A DNA stretch of 64,000 nt, taken from positions 1,006,001-1,070,000 of the forward strand of contig VWND01000003.1 of the NCBI GenBank assembly GCA_009599575.1, given 5' to 3'. The DNA is from Blumeriella jaapii (lineage: Eukaryota > Ascomycota > Leotiomycetes > Helotiales > Drepanopezizaceae). Below are positions 59,110-64,000 of this stretch, in pieces; the first letter of the stretch is position 1, and every line of letters begins with the position of its first letter. Both the position numbers and the translations under genes were made by a program. Below the pieces are notes generated by a model. The model searched no databases and was not told the DNA's origin. It saw only the letters and a list, made by a program, of their open reading frames with translations.

Positions 59110-59560
59110 GGAAAAAGAAAGTAGAGCTAGCTTTCTTTCTTTGTTGTTGGTTAGTTTTCCGCCATTTTTAGGGCGATGCTTAAGTTTTAGTTTTCCGAAA
59201 GGTAAATATTATCCGAATTATCTGATGTAGAGTTTTCGTTATCAATTGTGTTAATATTGTTATTATCGGTTTTTTTCGAGTTTGGTGAGGGATCGAATTT
59301 GACTGTGAGGTTTTCGAAAGATTTTTTCGATTTGGAGTTGGGATGAAGAACCAGGTTGATCCTCGTGGTGGGCATTTGGAAAGTTGGTTTTTGCAGTGTG
59401 TGATCTTTTTTTTTTCTTTTATGTTGCTTTCAATTGAAATTCTGCTTTTGATAATATTAAGATGAGCATTTATCATGTGAAGCTATAGCAATCTTAAGAG
59501 AAGTTGCAAAGCATTGTTTTTAAGCCTTAGTGATTTTCGAATAAAAGCATTTATATACCG

Positions 59561-59758
59561 CTAAATGCTTTTTACATTTATATACAAAGTGATATATTTT
59601 GACAAATTGTGGACTTTTCCGTTTGCAGTCCCATAGGTAACATTTTTAATGCTTTGGGACTTTAGGGTGATGGGCTTTAATTTTAACTTTTTTATTAGAT
59701 TTACCGAAATCAGAATAATGTTTGAACTTTGATTAGTGGAAGCTATGCTTTTGGGCAA
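59561..59758 (-). pseudogene. Aspartic protease remnant (gypsy element 2)
   Basis: Reads IASTNQSSNIILISVNLIKK, then LKPITLKSQSIKNVTYGTAN. The catalytic D-S/T-G now stands as N-Q-S in the position ahead of the NFIS-like strand, consistent with Asp to Asn. Confidence 0.6.
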
Positions 59759-60162
59759 ACTGACGTCGATTGTTCCATCTGTTTTTTTAATGCGGATGGT
59801 GGCTTGGATTTTCCAAGCTTTGTCGTTTGGATGAATTCTAGGGGCTATTGCTTTTAACCCTGTGTTTATTTGATGAGATATGGCTTGGACAAGAGGTTTA
59901 GTTGCAGTTGGTCGTGTTGCAGATGGTGTAGCTGGTGTGGTAATGATAGTTGGGATGATGTTGATATTTTTCTTGGTTTTTCGGTTATTTCGTTTAGTGT
60001 TGAGCTTTCGGAATTGTTTTGAGACTTTTGGTGATAGTTGGAATAATTCAAGGAGATTGATTGTGATTTTAAATTTGGTTGCCAGGTCTTTGTAGTTAAT
60101 AAGACTTTTTTTTGTTCGATTTATAATGTTTCGTAGCTTTCGAAGCTTTTTCGCAGCAGGGG

Positions 60163-61500
60163 CTACGGGAGCAATGAGGGTATTGTTAGTTTTTTTTTGG
60201 AAACGGGAATTTGTTCAGTAGCATTCATATTTTTTGAGGATGCAGCTATTTTCTGTCTTTTTTTTGCTTGGGTAGCTATGAAAACGTTCAGATGAGTGCC
60301 TTTTAAAGAAGATGAGTTTTTGTTATTTTTTATTCGGTATATCAGATTATTTTCCATTTCAAGTGCTTTAAGGTTAAAGTTCTGGTTAGAAGAAGGTTCG
60401 TTTTCAATTGAGGCATTTCGGCTATTTGCGTATTGGGAAAGGTTTATGCAAGTGTTTTTTTGATTTTGATGGGATGATATGGTAGGTGTTGCTGGGTCTG
60501 ATAATAGCAATGGTAGGTTTTGGTGTAAGTCAATTATTTTTGTTTGAGATTTATTTATAATTTTAAGTATATTAGCGGAAACAAATCGATTTGGATGGAG
60601 AATGGCGATAAGGTAGGCTTTTTTTCAGTTTGTTAGCTAAGTGTTGGTGCATTTTGATTTGATGTGATTATATTGATTATATCCGACACAAAGGAGTCCG
60701 TTTTTGTTTTTGTCGTATTAGCGTGATTTGTTAACAAAAGGGTTTTTGGACTTAGATGCAGGCTTTAGGGGTACGGTTGGGCGTTGTTGAGATGATTGAA
60801 GGTTTCGGGTGTTTTGGTTGTTGCTGTTGTTGTAGTTTCCGGAACGTCGATCTTTTCAGTTGTTAAGTTGTTGTTATGATGATTATTGTTAGGGGTTGGT
60901 TGTTTGGTATTGTGTGTTTTGTTGGCGGGCATTTTGTAAAGAAACGATTTGTGCAGGTCGTACGATTTGAAAAGGGATTATTAATTGATCTTGGGAGTAA
61001 GTGATATAGTTTTTATTTATGTATAATGTTAATGCAATAGAGGCAGGCATTTCGGATTTTTTTTTAATTATTTCTTTTAAGCTTTTGACGTAGCGCTTTT
61101 GTTTAATAGATGAAAGAATTTGGTTTTTGATTTTCAATGCGGTTTCGGAAAGTGATAGTATCTTATATGCTTTTTATAAGCATGGATATAAAAGAACGTT
61201 GGTGTTGAATGCATGTAATCGTAGTTTTTTATTTTTAATATCGATTACAAAAGCTTTGGTGACGATTTTGAGAAAATGCCGATTTATGTTCGTTTGGTGA
61301 GAATCTGGTGAAAAGGCATTATTTAATATGGATTTTTTTATGTTTTTCGCGCCTAGTCTTTTTAATAACATGATTGTTCGTGAGTAGTATTGTGTTAGTG
61401 TTTTATTTTTTTTCTGAGCTAATTTTTCGATTTTATTATTAGCATTAATTTTTTTTATCGGGTTTTGGTCAGTTGGGTATTGGGTTTTTAACCAGTTAAT
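60163..61500 (-). pseudogene. Gag remnant with decayed zinc knuckle (gypsy element 2)
   Basis: Frame 61137-60889 reads KRYVKSLKEIIKKKSEMPAS and QDQLIIPFQIVRPAQIVSLQ, the end of a gypsy Gag capsid. At about 60690-60649 one frame reads CVGYNQYNHIKSKC: a CCHC zinc knuckle in which the second Cys is Tyr (TGT to TAT) and the Gly before His is Asn, both G-to-A changes. Confidence 0.7.
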
Positions 61501-62093
61501 AACTTTTTGTTTTTTTATTTCGGAGCAATTCGATTTGTTCGCTAGGATGCTTTTTATTTTATGGTTAGATTTGAACAGCTTTGATGGTTCACTTTTTAGC
61601 AGGATGGCAATTGCGCGTAAGTATAAAGCAGGTTCGGGGTTAGGAAATCCGGAGATTTCAAAGTTATAGTTTAAACGGTTAAGCTATTTTTCAGCAGATA
61701 TGTCGCTCGTGAAGTTATTTGACCTATTAAATCTGGGTAAGGATGGTGCCGGCATGATTGGTGGCATATTGGGGATTAAGGTGGGTGTGGTGTTAGTTGG
61801 TAATGTTTTCTGGTGTGTCGTTGACGGGTGTTGAGATGATATGTATGGTGATGATAAGTCTTTTTTTTTTTGTTGAGTTTTTTTTTTTTTTGTGATTGAT
61901 ATAATCTTTTTTTTAGGTGTGTTGCTGTTGCTGATACGAGTTTTTTCGTGTTTTTCTTTTTACTTTTAAGAGTCGGTATTTTCGCGGGTGTTTCGGGTGA
62001 TGACTTTTTTGTGTTGTGGTTTTTTTTTTTCCGAAGTCTCTGAGTGGGAAGCTTTTTTTCCTTTAAGTTGTGTTTGGCAAATTCTTTTTTTTT

Positions 62094-62124
62094 TATATGG
62101 GTGAGTCACGTGCTCACCCATATA
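62094..62124. other. Perfect 12-bp stem hairpin with palindromic CACGTG loop in the leader
   Basis: Arms TATATGGGTGAG (62094-62105) and CTCACCCATATA (62113-62124) are exact reverse complements; the 7-nt loop is TCACGTG (CACGTGA on the element strand). It stands about 155 nt inside the 5' LTR, in an otherwise AT-rich, decayed region. Confidence 0.85.
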
Positions 62125-62255
62125 ATTTCAGGTGGGTTTTGTTAAGGTTTTTTTTTTTTTTTTTCTATCGTGTTATTGGCGTTATGTTGATGGTCGAATG
62201 TGTGTGCAGGAGGGGCAATGTTTTTTGCAATAAAGGAGGGGGGTCAAAGGCCTTG

Positions 62256-62281
62256 TATTCGAATCCTTGCGTCGGTCACCA
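62256..62281 (-). other. tRNA primer-binding site of the second gypsy element
   Basis: On the element strand the sequence next to the 5' LTR is TGGTGACCGACGCAAGGATT followed by CGAA. Its complement has a tRNA 3' end: TTCGAATCC of the T arm, an acceptor strand, and CCA. First base overlaps the last LTR base. I cannot name the tRNA. Confidence 0.75.
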
Positions 62282-62412
62282 GAAGAATGGGACAAGGTAG
62301 TTCTTGAGATCGGGGATGTATTGTTCTAAAAGAGTGGAGGTCTCAGAAAAGTTTAAGTACAGATTGTGCGGGTCCGTGCCCTTAGTTTCGCTTGATGCCT
62401 CAGGCCACAACA
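62281..62412 (-). repeat. 5' LTR of the second gypsy element
   Basis: On the element strand it starts TGTTGTGGCC and ends CCCATTCTTCT, thus TG...CT rather than TG...CA. At 132 bp it is short for gypsy. It ends 185 bp before the ATG of the F-box gene. Confidence 0.9.
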
Positions 62413-62596
62413 GGTACTGTATGCAAGCCGAAAGTCAACAATCGATCTTACATAACGAATCTTGCACGTGACAAACGCCCAGACGGCCTCATCAGCGACC
62501 AGACTAACAGCGACGGCGACCTCGACCTCGACTCTGCTGCCATCTCAGGACCACATCTGCGCCTCGCACGCCCATCAACCATCTCGCATAGCTCCA

Positions 62597-64000
62597 ATGT
62601 TGGCCTCGGGCGCCGTCATGCCTAGCAGGCTCGAGATCGCCGCGTCGCGCCCCAGGACGAGAGTCTCGACCAAGAGCAGACCAACCAAGAAGCGCAAGGC
62701 ACGGGCAAAGAGAGACAACCTCATGCCGGCGCCAGACAGGCAATCCAACAAGAAGAGCCCTTTCCTGAACTTGCCAAACGAGTTGAAGCTTCTCGTCATT
62801 GGATTCGTCCCCGTCAAAGACATTCCGAGTTTACGGCTCATGTCCGCAGCTTGGGCTGCAGCGGGTGCACCAGCGCTTTTCAGAGACGGATTTATAATGC
62901 GTCCATACCTTGATTCTATGGCGCAGCTGAAGGCATTCTCTCAGCATCAAGAAATTGCCAGGGGCGTCCGGAGCATCTTGATCTACGCTGGTGATTTTGA
63001 CCGCTCGCAACTTGAAGCCGCGATAGTTCGCGAGGAAGACCAATTGAACTTTGCTTCGTTCGGCCAGCCGGGGCTGAAAATCTGGAAGTATGTGGATGCT
63101 GTCTTTGATGAGAGCCGATTCGACGACTATTGCAATCCGGCGACCTTGGCCCGCTGCCTTCCTTTGCTGCCCAATCTCGAGGCTATAGAAATTACGTCTT
63201 GGGAATGTCCTGTCCCTTGCACAAACAATGTCAAGTCCCCATTCAAGAGAGCGTGGGAGTATATGGCCGACCCTGATGACGAAGAAATTCAGGAGCAGTA
63301 CTCTCATCACCTGAAGAACCTGACCTCGATCAAACGATATAGCAGCATTTTGTCTTCTATTTTTGGGTGCAAGTCAGTCAAGAAGATTGCCATGGATGCC
63401 TTTCCAATCGACATGTTCCGTCCCCGAAGACTGCAGACCACCCCCGAGGAGAGAGACGTGTTCACCAGTATCTCTGAACAGCTATCCGCCTTTACACCCG
63501 GCCCGAGACTAAGGAAGAGCCTAACCGACATCAAAGAGCTGAGAATCTTCATTATTGGAGCAGGCTACATCAGGGACTACAATGCAAGCATGGGCAAGAC
63601 AATGGCTGATTTTATCGGCTGCTTCTCAAACATCACACACCTCGACATCTCGTATGAGGAAGATGACGAGGAAGAAGACAACGTGGACGAGTGCTGCATC
63701 GAATTCGAACGCACGCTCTTCCGCTACAGATTTCCGCATCTGACCAGCCTCCGCTTCGGAGGCACCGATTCCGAACCCCTGGAACTTGGTAGATTTCTGT
63801 TCAAGCATCGCAATACACTGAGACATTTGTACATCGGCGAGTGCGGCGTCAACTTGGATAACTCCACACACAAGGAGATCCTGACCTATCTCCGCGACCA
63901 CATGAAGCTCACGAAATTCGAACTATTCTCCGAAGCACAGCAGCGATTGTATGATGCCAACTGGAAACCTGCTCCTTATGCAAACCCCAGGCGGTCGTTG
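62597..64000 (+). CDS. F-box protein, 3' end beyond the window
   Basis: Open frame of 468 codons with no stop before the window end. MLASGAVMPSRLEIAASRPR opens a basic tail; at about residue 55 an F-box reads FLNLPNELKLLVIGFVPVKD with IPSLRLMSAAWAAAG. The rest has leucine-rich spacing (CLPLLPNLEAIEITSW, ITHLDISYEEDDEEED, FPHLTSLRFGG, LRHLYIGECGVNL) as in fungal F-box/LRR-like proteins. F-box proteins bind Skp1 and bring substrates to SCF ubiquitin ligases; the target is unknown. The LTR of the second gypsy element ends 185 bp upstream, so its promoter is partly retroelement DNA. An alternative start is Met8. Confidence 0.85.
   Translation, partial: MLASGAVMPSRLEIAASRPRTRVSTKSRPTKKRKARAKRDNLMPAPDRQSNKKSPFLNLPNELKLLVIGFVPVKDIPSLRLMSAAWAAAGAPALFRDGFIMRPYLDSMAQLKAFSQHQEIARGVRSILIYAGDFDRSQLEAAIVREEDQLNFASFGQPGLKIWKYVDAVFDESRFDDYCNPATLARCLPLLPNLEAIEITSWECPVPCTNNVKSPFKRAWEYMADPDDEEIQEQYSHHLKNLTSIKRYSSILSSIFGCKSVKKIAMDAFPIDMFRPRRLQTTPEERDVFTSISEQLSAFTPGPRLRKSLTDIKELRIFIIGAGYIRDYNASMGKTMADFIGCFSNITHLDISYEEDDEEEDNVDECCIEFERTLFRYRFPHLTSLRFGGTDSEPLELGRFLFKHRNTLRHLYIGECGVNLDNSTHKEILTYLRDHMKLTKFELFSEAQQRLYDANWKPAPYANPRRSL

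Larger units (their letters stand above)
55119..62412 (-). mobile_element. Second Ty3/gypsy LTR element, RIP-decayed, minus orientation
   Basis: Bounded by 132-bp LTRs (55119-55250 and 62281-62412) and a 5-bp target duplication GGTAC (55114-55118 and 62413-62417). Read on the minus strand, the order is 5' LTR, primer-binding site, leader with a hairpin, gag with a ruined zinc knuckle, protease, RT, integrase, A-rich polypurine tract, 3' LTR. All domains have stops and RIP-type replacements. LTR and protein sequences do not resemble the first element, so it is another family. The plus strand is T/G-rich, i.e. the coding strand is A/C-rich. Confidence 0.92.

Noticed and set aside
62070..62300. 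76-aa plus-strand ORF at the end of the second gypsy element
   Set aside because: It runs through the hairpin, the primer-binding site and LTR of the element on the non-coding strand; chance frame.

Overview
The window is nuclear DNA of a filamentous ascomycete (Pezizomycotina; the class cannot be set from sequence alone). The support is short spliced introns (about 40-110 nt, with CTNAC-like branch points), Pezizomycotina-type proteins (HET domain, GtaA-type glutaminase, PAC1/LIS1, fungal complex I Zn subunit), and AT-rich retrotransposon copies decayed in the manner of repeat-induced point mutation (RIP). Exon structures were joined by hand from splice signals and reading phase; every joined model closes in frame unless stated.

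Layout. 0-5.3 kb: four compact housekeeping genes: an MPP6-like exosome cofactor with a zinc knuckle (-), a complex I Zn subunit (+), the pre-mRNA cleavage factor CFIm25 (+) and a YjbQ-family protein (-). 6.0-9.1 kb: a ten-exon Asn/Gly/Trp-rich protein (-) made partly of phase-2 mini-exons. 10.1-12 kb: a 102-bp minisatellite, a dephospho-CoA kinase with an apparent frameshift, and a diverged ~135-bp repeat array. 14.3-16.4 kb: a ketopantoate-reductase-type enzyme (+) and a small secreted protein (-) whose promoter holds a perfect 99-bp tandem duplication. 17.2-18.2 kb: a decayed HET-domain gene. 19-31.9 kb: isochorismatase-like hydrolase (+), THI6 (-), eIF5 (+), TTI1 (-) and a concentrative nucleoside transporter (-). 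34.2-40.6 kb: a Ty3/gypsy element (+) with both LTRs and a CAGCG target duplication. 42.4-46.5 kb: a secreted FMN-dependent alpha-hydroxyacid dehydrogenase (+) and PAC1 (+). 48.3-54.0 kb: three minus-strand genes: an unknown protein, a membrane-anchored prolyl 4-hydroxylase-like enzyme, and a 13-exon secreted glutaminase A. 55.1-62.4 kb: a second, unrelated gypsy element (-) with 132-bp LTRs and a GGTAC target duplication. 62.6-64 kb: an F-box protein running off the end.

The genes do not form a biosynthetic cluster. Two enzymes touch coenzyme A supply (a ketopantoate reductase relative and dephospho-CoA kinase, 3 kb apart) and one makes thiamine phosphate, but orientation and spacing suggest housekeeping genes, not a regulon. 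The unusual material is structural: mini-exons in one phase, several local tandem duplications in intergenic DNA, two RIP-decayed retroelements, and in-frame or non-canonical introns in PAC1, gtaA and the small secreted protein gene.
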